A stretch of DNA of 64,000 bases from Limibacterium fermenti (lineage in GTDB: Bacteria > Bacteroidota > Bacteroidia > Bacteroidales > Dysgonomonadaceae). The notes under the pieces are model-generated. The model worked only from the letters and a program-made list of their open reading frames with translations. It searched no databases and was not told the origin of the DNA. Location of the stretch: assembly GCF_041902845.1 (NCBI RefSeq), contig NZ_CP159486.1, forward strand, positions 2,418,001 to 2,482,000. Direction: 5' to 3'. The position numbers and the translations under genes were made by a program. Shown here piece after piece: positions 26,751 through 36,302 of this stretch (positions within the stretch are counted from its first letter, which is position 1; every line of letters starts with the position of its first letter).

Positions 26751-28139
26751 TCACTTGTCCAAAACCCAATAGGAATTAGTGGCATCAAAATCGAATTCAT
26801 AGAAATCCCCGTTATTATCGAGGCCCAATAATTTCTCTCCGACACTCACTATTTTTACAAATCGGTTCCAACCGCTACCAATCGCATCCTCATTTCCAAG
26901 CCTACCAGTCGTCGAAATAGGAATACTATGCAAATAGCCTTTCGCATCTATTCCAATAAGATACTTAAAATTAAACAGCACACAAGGATCATATCTAAAA
27001 TTCGTCGCGACTGTTAAGCCGTTTGAACTTGCCCATGTCGCATCATTTTTGGCGAACCAAGTTTTCAGCGTATAGTCGCCAACAGAATAGAAGAAACCTT
27101 TTGCAGGCAAGAATTTTGACATATTAAAACCTGTGCCTAAAACATTTCCGACTGAAACAAGTTTACCGTTCGTTATTTTATGCATCGTAACCTTATGATC
27201 CGTGCTGATCGCTATAAATTTATCATCATCATAGAAAAAGAAATCCCTATAAACATTCCGAGGTACTATACCCTCATATTTTTCGGTATAGGCAAAAGAA
27301 CCATCTTCCTGCAAAGCATATATAATCAAATCGCCGCCCTTATTCCATTCATACAAATATTTTCCGTCACGTTGAAAATAGTTGCTTTGTATATTTCCTA
27401 AGAGAGATAATTTTGTTCCCTTTTCAAACACAGCTGTAGGAGCTTTATAGACCGCGTACTCGTTGTAAACCGTATCAATTCCTTGAGGAGGAAAGAATAC
27501 AGTCCGAAAACGAAATTCCATACCATCGGTAAAATCGGATAATTCAATCTTATTGGTTTCTCTTTCAATCCTGATCGTTCTTTCCGTGCCTTTACTATCC
27601 GTGTAAACTATCTGCGAATACACTACGCTATCCCCTTTAGAGGTGAGAGACAAATTCAATTCATAACGCGACTGTTCGTAATCGAAATTTCGAGATTCTA
27701 TTTCTCTTGCATTTAACCCCTCAGCAAAATCTTTACCCCACATAGTCGCCGTAAGTGAAGAATACAAAGAAGTCTGTCCTTTGCTGTTGATATTCCGAAA
27801 TTCAAAAGACATCGAACCTTCAGGCAGATTTTCAATAACAATCGAATCTTTCTGTATACCCGAAGTAGTACGGACAAAATCTTTTACAACCGAATCTTTC
27901 CGCATATTCCAATAAATAATCGTTTGCTCAATCTTCGGATCGGAACCGATATACCAGACTATCTTGGTCCTTTCAAATCCCGGGAACGATTGAAGAGAAT
28001 CCACTTTCCCTAAATAAACCTGCTCTCCTTTTTCTGCATATTCCTTTTGAATATCATTCATATCATCGCAAGAGATGGCAAAAAAGAGGATTGCCAGCAG
28101 GCTCACCATTATTGAAATTAATTTATTCATTTTTTTCAT
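26751..28139 (-). CDS. DUF4998-type surface lipoprotein (candidate glycan-binding protein)
   Basis: The 462-residue lipoprotein (lipobox FFAISC, Cys about 24) begins with the DUF4998 pattern (YAEKGEQVYLGKVDSLQSFPG, FERTKIVWYIGSDPKIE) and a second beta domain. A C-terminal ~220-residue repeat region looks like a beta-propeller (KYLYEWNKGGDLIIYALQED, KFIAISTDHKVTMHKI, KLLGLDNNGDFYEFDF). Proteins of this type follow SusD in many loci and are thought to be surface glycan-binding proteins. It lies 12 bp after the DUF4959-like gene and is followed by the terminator at 26679-26729, so it closes the SusC1/SusD1 surface module. Confidence 0.8.
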   Translation of the reverse strand: MKKMNKLISIMVSLLAILFFAISCDDMNDIQKEYAEKGEQVYLGKVDSLQSFPGFERTKIVWYIGSDPKIEQTIIYWNMRKDSVVKDFVRTTSGIQKDSIVIENLPEGSMSFEFRNINSKGQTSLYSSLTATMWGKDFAEGLNAREIESRNFDYEQSRYELNLSLTSKGDSVVYSQIVYTDSKGTERTIRIERETNKIELSDFTDGMEFRFRTVFFPPQGIDTVYNEYAVYKAPTAVFEKGTKLSLLGNIQSNYFQRDGKYLYEWNKGGDLIIYALQEDGSFAYTEKYEGIVPRNVYRDFFFYDDDKFIAISTDHKVTMHKITNGKLVSVGNVLGTGFNMSKFLPAKGFFYSVGDYTLKTWFAKNDATWASSNGLTVATNFRYDPCVLFNFKYLIGIDAKGYLHSIPISTTGRLGNEDAIGSGWNRFVKIVSVGEKLLGLDNNGDFYEFDFDATNSYWVLDK

Positions 28140-28151
28140 CTGATTATAATT

Positions 28152-29441
28152 TTAATTCTGTGGGACCTTAGTATCACCATAAAAAGTGAACTCGGAGCTG
28201 GAGAAATAGTTAGTTGAAGGAGGCGGAGTAATAAAGGTAATGCCACGGACAAAAATCCGGACATACCGCACCGGTTTGGCCTCCACGGGGACTTCACTTT
28301 CCACTCCGCTTGCAGACAGGGCGTTTTGTTCGGTGGAAGTGAGCCCGGCCGGAACGGTATTTCTTCCCAAATATGTCCAATCGTCTTTAAATGTTTTATC
28401 AGGGAGGACAGTTGTAGCGTCAACGCCCTTAATTGCGCCCCACCGGACACTCAATGAATCCAGCCAATAAGATTTGTCATCAATTTTATCGTAATCGATT
28501 TTATCAATTCCCCAAGCTTCAAAATCTGTAATATTTGCCTGCCCGTAAAGAGAATTTATATGGTAAGGATGTCTCACAATACGGCTGAGTTGAACCACCT
28601 GTTTCAGGTCGAATGTAATGGAAAGGCCGCTACTTCCGCTTGTTGTCAACCAGCCATGAGCAGATGTATTGACTTTATTATCGTATAAATTCGAGAATGG
28701 GAAATTAGGACCTAAATTTGTAGTATTGTCATATGGAATAGATGAACGGAAATCGGCATACGGTTTAGGAACCATCGTTTCGAAAAGCGGCGTAGTCGTA
28801 AACCTTATCGTATCCGATATATTTCCCCATTTGTCTTCGAAAGCGATAGCGAAATCGGTTTCCACCGCATCATAGGTTCTGAAAGTATATTTTTCATTTT
28901 TAGTCGTTGAATAATACATTTCGCCGGTAATCAACTTATCGCTGTTTCCTATCGTATCTTTCATCATCAGTCTTATCCCAAGTTCAGTAGCCTCAGGATT
29001 ATCCCACTTAGCAAAAACCCCACCAAATGCCGCTTGCACTTTTAATGATTTCTTAGCAATACTAATAAGCGATTCCAATGGTGTGAACTCCACAGCAAGA
29101 GGTTCTGATTTTTGTTCTTGCCTGTTCACTTTATAGATTTTTGCTTGGACCTTATCCACGTTATGAAATCCTTCAATAGTGAGTGAATTTTTATATACGG
29201 AAGATTTATCGGTAAATATTTTTCCGTTTCGTTCATATTCCGCCATTACATACAATATATCCTCATCATTCGGAATAGTATAGGTAATGGTAGCCCCTCC
29301 GTTAATCGGGGTAATCGAGTACTCTTCTATCGGCCCGGGATTCCATTTCCCTTTCGTCTCTTTATTCTCATCGTTACAGGCAAAAAAGAGCAATGAGCCG
29401 AGAGCCAACGCTATCATTATAACATTACCTGCTTTTTTCAT
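28152..29441 (-). CDS. DUF4959/DUF5126/DUF5000-type surface lipoprotein
   Basis: The start MKKAGNVIMIALALGSLLFF at 29441 gives a proper lipoprotein signal (LFFAC); the frame is open to 29465. The ~429-residue protein has the order known for SusD-linked lipoproteins: an N-terminal DUF4959-like domain (GGATITYTIPNDEDILYVMA), a middle DUF5126-like domain (GVFAKWDNPEATELGIRLMM) and a C-terminal discoidin-like DUF5000 domain (NKVNTSAHGWLTTSGSSG, ITFDLKQVVQLSRIVRHPYH, YVRIFVRGI). The last domain resembles F5/8 carbohydrate-binding modules. Role: outer-surface binding of the glycan for SusC1/SusD1. It lies 45 bp after SusD1. Confidence 0.82.
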   Translation of the reverse strand: MKKAGNVIMIALALGSLLFFACNDENKETKGKWNPGPIEEYSITPINGGATITYTIPNDEDILYVMAEYERNGKIFTDKSSVYKNSLTIEGFHNVDKVQAKIYKVNRQEQKSEPLAVEFTPLESLISIAKKSLKVQAAFGGVFAKWDNPEATELGIRLMMKDTIGNSDKLITGEMYYSTTKNEKYTFRTYDAVETDFAIAFEDKWGNISDTIRFTTTPLFETMVPKPYADFRSSIPYDNTTNLGPNFPFSNLYDNKVNTSAHGWLTTSGSSGLSITFDLKQVVQLSRIVRHPYHINSLYGQANITDFEAWGIDKIDYDKIDDKSYWLDSLSVRWGAIKGVDATTVLPDKTFKDDWTYLGRNTVPAGLTSTEQNALSASGVESEVPVEAKPVRYVRIFVRGITFITPPPSTNYFSSSEFTFYGDTKVPQN

Positions 29442-29486
29442 ATAGCTTATTTTTATTATTTTCATTATTTTAATATATTATTCCGG

Positions 29487-31454
29487 TTATTGCCAACCAT
29501 AGGTTTGAACCAAATTTGTATTGACCCTTATATCATAGTTTCTTAAAGGATACAAGTAGTCTTTAAATGTAACTTGCCGTGTCGGAGCATATTTTACAGG
29601 AACATAATACTCTTCCGCGACTTTTGAATCGCTCCATTTGGTAGGCGTAAGCGTCCAATATTTATCAGCTATTTTCCAACGGCGGACGTCCCAAAAGCGC
29701 TGTCCTTCAAAAGCTAATTCAATCAACCGTTCTTTCTGGATAATTTCACGCATTCCGTTTTTAGTTGAGGGCTTATTGGGATTAGTAGATGTACTTCTCC
29801 AAGATTCTACCACACCCTTCAATCCCGCATGCTTTCTGACTTCATCGATCCAATAATAGACCTCATCATCAGGCGTCCCTTTCACTTCATTCAACGCTTC
29901 GCTATAAAGCAAATACAAATCCGACAAACGAATCAAGGGGAATCGATAATCATACGGTGTATAGCTTTTGTTATCATCACCTTGGCTACAGGATGATTCA
30001 AATGGAATAATCTTTTTAGGAGTATATCCTACAATCTTATTCTCTCCTTTAACTTCACCTGGACGCATTTTAAAAAAAGGATTGAAGGAAGCCCCCCCAT
30101 TATTTGTGGTAGTGGCCAATTCAAAATAACCTCTGTCAAACCCCAAATCCGCATAAAAACGGGGTTCGCGGTTAAAATGCATCTTTACGGTCGTTTCTCC
30201 CGTAGCAATATACGATTCATGTTTATCTCCTGGAGTTGCCATTTGTAAACCATACCTGTCTGAATAATCAAAATTTTTATCTTCATCCATCGGCACGCCG
30301 TTATTGGTATAAAATAGTTCAGACATGTGCCATGAAGCATAATAGTAATTAACATAAGACCTCTGATCTTGGGCATACAAGTACGGGAAGAGCATCCTTA
30401 GCATATCACCCAAAACACTAAAGCCTAAAGAATTGGACCCTCCCTTTCCGCCGGCAAAAGTTTCTTGTGTTGCCCATATTACGCCTGTATTTTTCTCTAC
30501 ATCCTCCGTAATCGCCTTTCTAATGGTCATTAATTGAACCAGCGTATCGTTCATATTATAACAATTCGCCGTTGCATATTTATTAAAGTCATATAGTTTA
30601 AGCCCCGCAAGATGACAGGTATCAATTGCATTTTTGATGGCTGTAGCAGCTCTTTCCCATTTGGAAGGATCGGGAGTATCGGATATTAATTGTTTTCCAC
30701 GACTATCGATCCATCCCTTATAATCGGTATTTCCATTGAATAAGGGACTTGCTGCCCATGTCAAAACTTTGGCTTTCACGGCCAATGCAATGGTCTGTGA
30801 GATTCGCCCCTGTTCCGAAGCAGGATCAGGAAGCGTTAAGGGCAAATCGGATATTGCTTCGTCCAACAATTCCACAATATAATCTACACACTCATCTACC
30901 GGCTCACGATATAGTCGCACTGTTTCACCAGAAGCGTCAAGAGGGAAATTATCCTTTGCCAATACAATAGGGCCGTATAACTCCATCAAAAAGAAATGAT
31001 AATAGGCTTTCAGGAATTTTACTTCGGCTATCCAACGCACTCTTTCAGAAGCCTCAATATCTTGAGGTGTATAAATATTTTCCAAAAAAGTATTGCAGTC
31101 ACGAATAGCGGTATATAGATTATCACCTCCCTGCCGTCCCGACCAATAATTCTGATAAGGATCATTCGTATTCTGATATCCGCTAGCTATTTGTCCGGCC
31201 ACCGATCTGCCGGCTCTCTCTTCCAATCCCCAATCAAATTCATCCCTGCTGGTGAAATAAGTAGGATAATATAATGGATCGGTGGGATCGGGCAAGTGAG
31301 AATAACACGTTCTTAAAAATTTCTCTGTGACCGATCGATTGGAAAACACATGCTCAAGCGTTGGGGTATCCTTAGGCACCACGTCTAAAAAATCACAACT
31401 TACCATCCCCATCAGGAATAAAGTTGCTGTTACTATTTTTATTAAATTCTTCAT
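29487..31454 (-). CDS. SusD/RagB family surface glycan-binding lipoprotein (SusD1)
   Basis: SusD-type lipoproteins form the lid over the SusC transporter and bind the glycan at the cell surface. The 655-residue protein has a lipobox (LMGMVSC, Cys about 20) and the usual CDFLDVVPKDTPTLEHVF opening. The TPR-like helices include EVKFLKAYYHFFLMELYGPI, and the conserved C-terminal part includes LSDLYLLYSEALNEVKG, ELAFEGQRFWDVRRWKIAD and a DYLYPLRNYD-like end. Length is at the high end of normal. It starts 12 bp after the SusC1 stop, the same gap as in the second SusC/SusD pair. Confidence 0.95.
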   Translation of the reverse strand: MKNLIKIVTATLFLMGMVSCDFLDVVPKDTPTLEHVFSNRSVTEKFLRTCYSHLPDPTDPLYYPTYFTSRDEFDWGLEERAGRSVAGQIASGYQNTNDPYQNYWSGRQGGDNLYTAIRDCNTFLENIYTPQDIEASERVRWIAEVKFLKAYYHFFLMELYGPIVLAKDNFPLDASGETVRLYREPVDECVDYIVELLDEAISDLPLTLPDPASEQGRISQTIALAVKAKVLTWAASPLFNGNTDYKGWIDSRGKQLISDTPDPSKWERAATAIKNAIDTCHLAGLKLYDFNKYATANCYNMNDTLVQLMTIRKAITEDVEKNTGVIWATQETFAGGKGGSNSLGFSVLGDMLRMLFPYLYAQDQRSYVNYYYASWHMSELFYTNNGVPMDEDKNFDYSDRYGLQMATPGDKHESYIATGETTVKMHFNREPRFYADLGFDRGYFELATTTNNGGASFNPFFKMRPGEVKGENKIVGYTPKKIIPFESSCSQGDDNKSYTPYDYRFPLIRLSDLYLLYSEALNEVKGTPDDEVYYWIDEVRKHAGLKGVVESWRSTSTNPNKPSTKNGMREIIQKERLIELAFEGQRFWDVRRWKIADKYWTLTPTKWSDSKVAEEYYVPVKYAPTRQVTFKDYLYPLRNYDIRVNTNLVQTYGWQ

Positions 31455-31466
31455 TTTATTCCTACA

Positions 31467-34400
31467 TTAAAAATTGATATTTATTCCAAGGTTGAGAACT
31501 CTTTGAATGGGGTAACCCAAACCGTTACCGGCCATCTCGGGATCCCACATCTTAAATTTAGACCAAACGAAAAGGTTTGTACCGCTTGCATAGAAACGCA
31601 ACATAGATACATGAAATTTTTTTGTCCATTTTTCCGGCAACGTATATCCGAACTCCGCCGATTTCAATCGAATAAAAGAGCCGTCACGCAACCACCATGT
31701 GCTCGTTTGGTTATTGTTTGAAACAGCATACTCTGATAAGCGGGGCCAAAAAGCATAAATATTGCGATTGCTTTCGGACCAGTGATCGTCTGCAATATAC
31801 TGCAATAAGGCTCCTTGCCCGTTACTTGTAAAAGGAGTGATTTTAGACGGGTTGATAAAGAACGACGAACGGGCGGATCCCTGGAAGAAGCAGGAAAGAT
31901 CAAAAGCTTTATATCCTAAGGAAAATCCGGTTCCCCAGATAATTTCGGGGTCAGTCGGATATCCAATGGGAACCATGTCGTCCGAATCGATCTGACCGTT
32001 ATTGTTAACATCTTTATATTTTATATCTCCGGCACCGTATTTTCCGAATAATTGTTCAGGAGAATTATTAACATCTTCTTCATCAATGAATAATCTTTCA
32101 GCTACATAACCCCATGACTGTTTTATTTTTCGTCCAATGTGCGATTTCCACGGGACATCGCTGTAATCCGCCTCTTCATACTCCTTATATTTACTGGTAG
32201 CATAAGTAAAATTACCATACATTTGAGCCCACAAGTTTTTATTAAAACTTTTCTGATACTTCAATTCCATTTCGAAGCCTTTGCCTTGTGCAACCCCCAG
32301 ATTCGCCTGAGGAGTTTGTCGCAATCCCATCGTCGTCGGAATATCAGCCCTGCCCTGGAGAATGTTTTTACGCGTTTCTGTGAAGTAATCTGCCAAGATC
32401 GTAAAATCTTTAAACAAACCGAGTTCGAGGCCCAAATCGCTTTTATAAGCCATTTCCCACGTTATCTGATCATTGGGATACCTATCGATCGATATTCCCG
32501 ATCGATATTCCCTATTGGTTCCGAACCAATACCCGTCACTGGACATGTTTACTTGTGACAAATAGAAGAATCGATCATTAGTATCTCCAATCTGATCGTT
32601 TCCCACTACGCCATACGTGCCTTTTAATTTAAGGGTAGAAATAACATCTTTTACACCTGACATAAAACCTTCATTGCTCACCATCCATCCGGCTCCGACC
32701 GAAGGGAAAAATCCGAATCGATATTTCTTTGCAAACCGTTCGCTGCCATTATATCCAAAATTGAATTCCAGAAAATAACGAGAATCATATCCGTAAGCCA
32801 ACCTGCCGGCAGTAGAAATATTTCGTTGGGGCAATGTTGCCTGCAATTGCTCGCTATTGGATAAATCGGTCCTTTCAACCCCAACTTCATTTCTTATAGT
32901 CCCTACGAGCAATGCATTGAGATCATGCACTTCGTTAAACGTTCTGTTATACCCCAACCGAATCTCCCCATATTGAGTGGAATAAACGGTCCTTTTTCCA
33001 TTATTCCAATTTAAGTATTCGGTTCCACTATCGGGATTCAACGGATTTAATTGATACGACCCATCAAGCGTAGTAGCCAGAGAATAGAAAAAAGGAGAAT
33101 ATGAACGCGAAAAATCATAATAAGAATTTCGCTTCACATTATAGACTGCTTTGGCTGATAATCCTTCCAATGGTCCGGTAAATTTATGATCAAATTCTAA
33201 TTGGAGTAACATCATGGATGTGCTTTTCTCTTTGTATCCACTTGAAATCACGGCATACGGATTTATATAAGAACCGAGTTCATCCCCCATGCCGAAAAGA
33301 ATATGGTTCGTTTCTTTATTCGCCTCGTCTTTCGGGTAGAAAGGCAGAAACTGCACCGGAGAAGAATTACGCGTCAGGTAAAAAGCATATTCCCCACCCG
33401 ATACCTCTTTATTGTCTATCTTTCCGGATATAGGTCCTGTTTCATCGTCAAATGAGCCGTAAGCGCGCACCGTTCCCGTTGTGGTCGGGCTAAACTTAAT
33501 AGTAACATTGGAACGAATCTGAAGGCGGTTTAGATCGATATTATTATTAAGCATATTTTCTTTGCTTTCTTTGATAATACCTTTATCATGTTGATAATTG
33601 GCGGCTAAATAATATTGTACGGCTTTTCCTCCTCCTGTTATATTCATATTCACCCGTTGATTAAAAGTCCGATCTTTAATCAAATAATCGTACCAATCTA
33701 TCGAAGGATACCTAAGAGGATCTGTTCCCAATTCAGTTTCATGTATTTTGGAAGAAGTATATGGAAGCGGCACCATCGCATCACGTGTTCTTACCGCTTC
33801 ATTGTGAAGTTTCATATAAGTAACGGGATCGGCCAAATCTACCAAATCAGTATTGGAAGAAGAGGATAATTCCGCTCGCACATTCACGGAAATTTTATCA
33901 GCCACTCCTTCTTTAGTTGTGACCAGTATAACTCCATTTGCTCCCCGCGCACCATATAATGCAGCTGCATTAGCATCTTTCATAACAGAAAACGATGCGA
34001 TATCATCCACATTCAAGCGTGCCAAATCCGTGGATTCCATTTCAATTCCGTCGATTAGGATCAACGGATCTTTTTTACCGGACGTACTAAAACTGGTAAC
34101 GCCACGAATGAAGAACTCTGCATTATCCAAGCCCGGTTCTCCCGATCGCTGATAAGCGATGACCCCGGCCATCCGGCCTGCAAATGCAGTGGTAAGATTA
34201 CTACTGGGGACTCTTAATTCACCGGGAGTAATTGTCGTAATAGAACCAACGACACTTTCTTTCTTTTGTTTGCCGAATGCAACCACTTGCACCTCGTCTA
34301 ATGACACGACATCTTCTTTCAAGGTGACCGTTACATCATTAAGAGATTTCGCCTTTTCTTCAAAACTCGTAAAACCAATAAAAGAAAAAACCAAAGTTTC

Positions 34401-34715
34401 ATTAGCATCACATTCAAGGGTATATTTTCCTTCCGAATCAGTGGCTACGCCCACCCCCTTTCTTTCTTTTACTGCAACCATCACTCCCGGCATAGGAAAT
34501 CCGTCTTGATCTACTACTCTTCCGGTAACTTTCACTTTCTGCTGTATATCATTGATAGTAGCTACTCCACTTGTATTAGCGGCATTCGTTTTGATTTCAT
34601 TGTAATCAGTATTGCTTGAAAAAGCAACAGATGATGAACCAAAAAGAATCAAAACAACTATGATTTTCATGCAGCATGAAAATTTAAAAATAAAAAACTG
34701 TTTAGTAACATTCAT
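31467..34715 (-). CDS. SusC/RagA TonB-dependent outer-membrane transporter (SusC1)
   Basis: This TonB-dependent channel imports oligosaccharides delivered by SusD1. The 1082-residue protein has a signal peptide and a carboxypeptidase-like regulatory domain (KVTGRVVDQDGFPMPGVMV, FSFIGFTSFEEKA). A TonB-box-like region precedes the plug (VVAFGKQKKESVVGSITTI), followed by the plug motif (VMKDANAAALYGARGANGVI). A ~22-strand barrel ends in VLNLGININF with the C-terminal Phe needed for barrel assembly. It looks intact. It heads operon A and has a leader of about 280 nt from promoter A. An in-frame ATG at 34670 is an alternative start that would give a cleaner signal. Confidence 0.95.
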   Translation of the reverse strand: MNVTKQFFIFKFSCCMKIIVVLILFGSSSVAFSSNTDYNEIKTNAANTSGVATINDIQQKVKVTGRVVDQDGFPMPGVMVAVKERKGVGVATDSEGKYTLECDANETLVFSFIGFTSFEEKAKSLNDVTVTLKEDVVSLDEVQVVAFGKQKKESVVGSITTITPGELRVPSSNLTTAFAGRMAGVIAYQRSGEPGLDNAEFFIRGVTSFSTSGKKDPLILIDGIEMESTDLARLNVDDIASFSVMKDANAAALYGARGANGVILVTTKEGVADKISVNVRAELSSSSNTDLVDLADPVTYMKLHNEAVRTRDAMVPLPYTSSKIHETELGTDPLRYPSIDWYDYLIKDRTFNQRVNMNITGGGKAVQYYLAANYQHDKGIIKESKENMLNNNIDLNRLQIRSNVTIKFSPTTTGTVRAYGSFDDETGPISGKIDNKEVSGGEYAFYLTRNSSPVQFLPFYPKDEANKETNHILFGMGDELGSYINPYAVISSGYKEKSTSMMLLQLEFDHKFTGPLEGLSAKAVYNVKRNSYYDFSRSYSPFFYSLATTLDGSYQLNPLNPDSGTEYLNWNNGKRTVYSTQYGEIRLGYNRTFNEVHDLNALLVGTIRNEVGVERTDLSNSEQLQATLPQRNISTAGRLAYGYDSRYFLEFNFGYNGSERFAKKYRFGFFPSVGAGWMVSNEGFMSGVKDVISTLKLKGTYGVVGNDQIGDTNDRFFYLSQVNMSSDGYWFGTNREYRSGISIDRYPNDQITWEMAYKSDLGLELGLFKDFTILADYFTETRKNILQGRADIPTTMGLRQTPQANLGVAQGKGFEMELKYQKSFNKNLWAQMYGNFTYATSKYKEYEEADYSDVPWKSHIGRKIKQSWGYVAERLFIDEEDVNNSPEQLFGKYGAGDIKYKDVNNNGQIDSDDMVPIGYPTDPEIIWGTGFSLGYKAFDLSCFFQGSARSSFFINPSKITPFTSNGQGALLQYIADDHWSESNRNIYAFWPRLSEYAVSNNNQTSTWWLRDGSFIRLKSAEFGYTLPEKWTKKFHVSMLRFYASGTNLFVWSKFKMWDPEMAGNGLGYPIQRVLNLGININF

Positions 34716-34998
34716 ATTAAATTAATTTAGATTAATTGTAACTTATCATCATCATATTCACCAACTTTAATTTCTACGTTAACATAATTTTCAGGCTAAA
34801 AATAATTTAACTAATCCTCTTATCCTTCCCCATTAAATAAATTTACAAGTCTAACTACCTCATTTTTTTTCGAATCATTCTTCGTTTTGCTTCACAATAT
34901 TAATTATATGACCGTCTTAATTAAAAATACTCTCTGCTTCATACAATCATACTGTAACAACTTCCATGAAATAAGAAATATTTATTCTTTCTTCTCTA
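34716..34998 (-). other. Long 5' leader of SusC1
   Basis: This is about 280 bp of A/T-rich sequence without ORFs between the -7-like box of promoter A and the SusC1 ATG. I see no known riboswitch pattern. It contains TTATCCTTCCCCATTAAA (34820-34837), which recurs with one change at 62437-62454 near promoter C. A leader this long leaves room for an antisense RNA or leader control. Confidence 0.4.
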
Positions 34999-35063
34999 CA
35001 AAGAAACCCATAATATAAGTTTAAGAAAACTATTTTTGCGAAACAATATCCTCAAAAAGCGTC
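34999..35063 (-). promoter_or_regulatory. Promoter A with 30-bp operator (operon A)
   Basis: Minus-strand -7-like box TTTCTTTG is at 34999-35006. A 27-bp spacer follows, then the 30-bp element at 35034-35063, which on the plus strand begins TTTTGCGAAA and ends TCAAAAAGCGTC. The same arrangement with identical spacing is found at 51795-51859 and 62361-62425. There is no good TTTG -33 box, which fits an activator-dependent promoter. The two GCG cores inside the element are 21 bp apart, two helical turns, as expected for a dimer binding direct half-sites. Confidence 0.75.
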
Positions 35064-35216
35064 ATTTTTATCAAACTGTTTTTCAATCATTCTAATACTC
35101 TTATTCCTGAATATTTAGCGCCCTCAATCAATGCGGGCAAAATCATCATCGTAACATACAATCATTCATTTTATTTACCTCCATATTTATCCTCCACTAT
35201 TATACCTAAGTTCTCT

Positions 35217-36290
35217 TTATTTTCTAGTTATCAGTACATTTGAGACCAAATTAATAGCTTCAAGATGTTTGTTTAAGCAAGGAGGTAATGTCGGTCTCCA
35301 AATCGTTTGCATGAACCCCTTAAGTCTATCAGGATGGACAATTTTCGTACAATACGCTACTGTTTTTTCAAAATTATAATCATCCTGAAGGTTACTTCCG
35401 GTTGGCACCTGATCAAAGCCGTGCGCTTCCAACTTATCATATAATCTTACATATTTTTCATTTATAGGATTATCTATTTTTTCGAATTGAGAGGCATAAT
35501 ACCAATTACTTTGTAATACCGATTTGGGCATTTTTCTGAAAAAGTCATCCGGATGATCCCATCCATAATCAGACCAAATCCAAGGGCGTACATTTTGTTT
35601 TTGTACCACATCAATAAGATAATAGAAGTCATGCCACCACAATTCTCCTTGGCGGATTACCACATACTCATGAGTCTTCTGATGCCATGCCGTTTCTTCA
35701 TCCATTCCTAAATGAAAGAAACGCGGAGTATCGAATATTTGACAGACTTCCTCAATCAGGTTTTTACAGACAGTATAATATTTTTCGGTAGAAATCATAC
35801 GCTGATAAGGACCTAACCACGCTTTATGTCCTGTGGAAAAATTCAATTTGGGAATAGGTTCCAATCCCATTCTTCTAATTCTTCTCACTTCTTCTTTCAA
35901 CTGCGAAGGAGTCCAAGCTCCTTTAACGGCAATTTCAGGATGACTGTCATATCTTACCCCATCTCCCAAATCAATAACCACCATATTCATTCCAACTTCA
36001 ACCATTTTCTCCAAGAGCTGATCCCAAACATTTTTATCAAAGGTCAATTCCGGATGATAGTGCTGCGCCCAAGTCATCGTCTCTTTGCAATCATTACTTG
36101 GATAAGTCTTAGTCCTGTACTTTTCGGGAGTATTATCTTCCCACATATTATAACTTAAGTGGAGTAAATTAGCCCAAATCAGCGTTTTTTTAGTGTCCGT
36201 TTTTTTTACTTGTGAAAAAATAGAATTCGGCATTGCTGCAATCATTCCGACACCTGCGATTTGTTTAATAAAATCTCTTCTATTTGTCAT
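35217..36290 (-). CDS. Tat-signal GH20-like barrel enzyme, copy 1
   Basis: The 357-residue protein has a Tat signal (NRRDFIKQIAGVG) and a compact barrel. FFHLGMDEETAWHQ resembles the H-x-G-x-D-E signature of GH20 beta-hexosaminidases and their relatives. Other conserved parts shared with its paralogue at 51858-52931 are LLHLSYNMWED, MVVIDLGDGVRYDSHPEIAV, KLNFSTGHKAWLGPYQRM and IRQGELWWHDFYYL. The auxiliary beta domain of classic GH20 enzymes is missing, so this is a relative and not a typical member. It is the last gene of operon B and ends just upstream of promoter A, as its paralogue ends at promoter B. Substrate is unknown; an N-acetylhexosamine linkage is a fair guess. Confidence 0.75.
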   Translation of the reverse strand: MTNRRDFIKQIAGVGMIAAMPNSIFSQVKKTDTKKTLIWANLLHLSYNMWEDNTPEKYRTKTYPSNDCKETMTWAQHYHPELTFDKNVWDQLLEKMVEVGMNMVVIDLGDGVRYDSHPEIAVKGAWTPSQLKEEVRRIRRMGLEPIPKLNFSTGHKAWLGPYQRMISTEKYYTVCKNLIEEVCQIFDTPRFFHLGMDEETAWHQKTHEYVVIRQGELWWHDFYYLIDVVQKQNVRPWIWSDYGWDHPDDFFRKMPKSVLQSNWYYASQFEKIDNPINEKYVRLYDKLEAHGFDQVPTGSNLQDDYNFEKTVAYCTKIVHPDRLKGFMQTIWRPTLPPCLNKHLEAINLVSNVLITRK

Positions 36291-36302
36291 TTGTTTAAAT
36301 TG

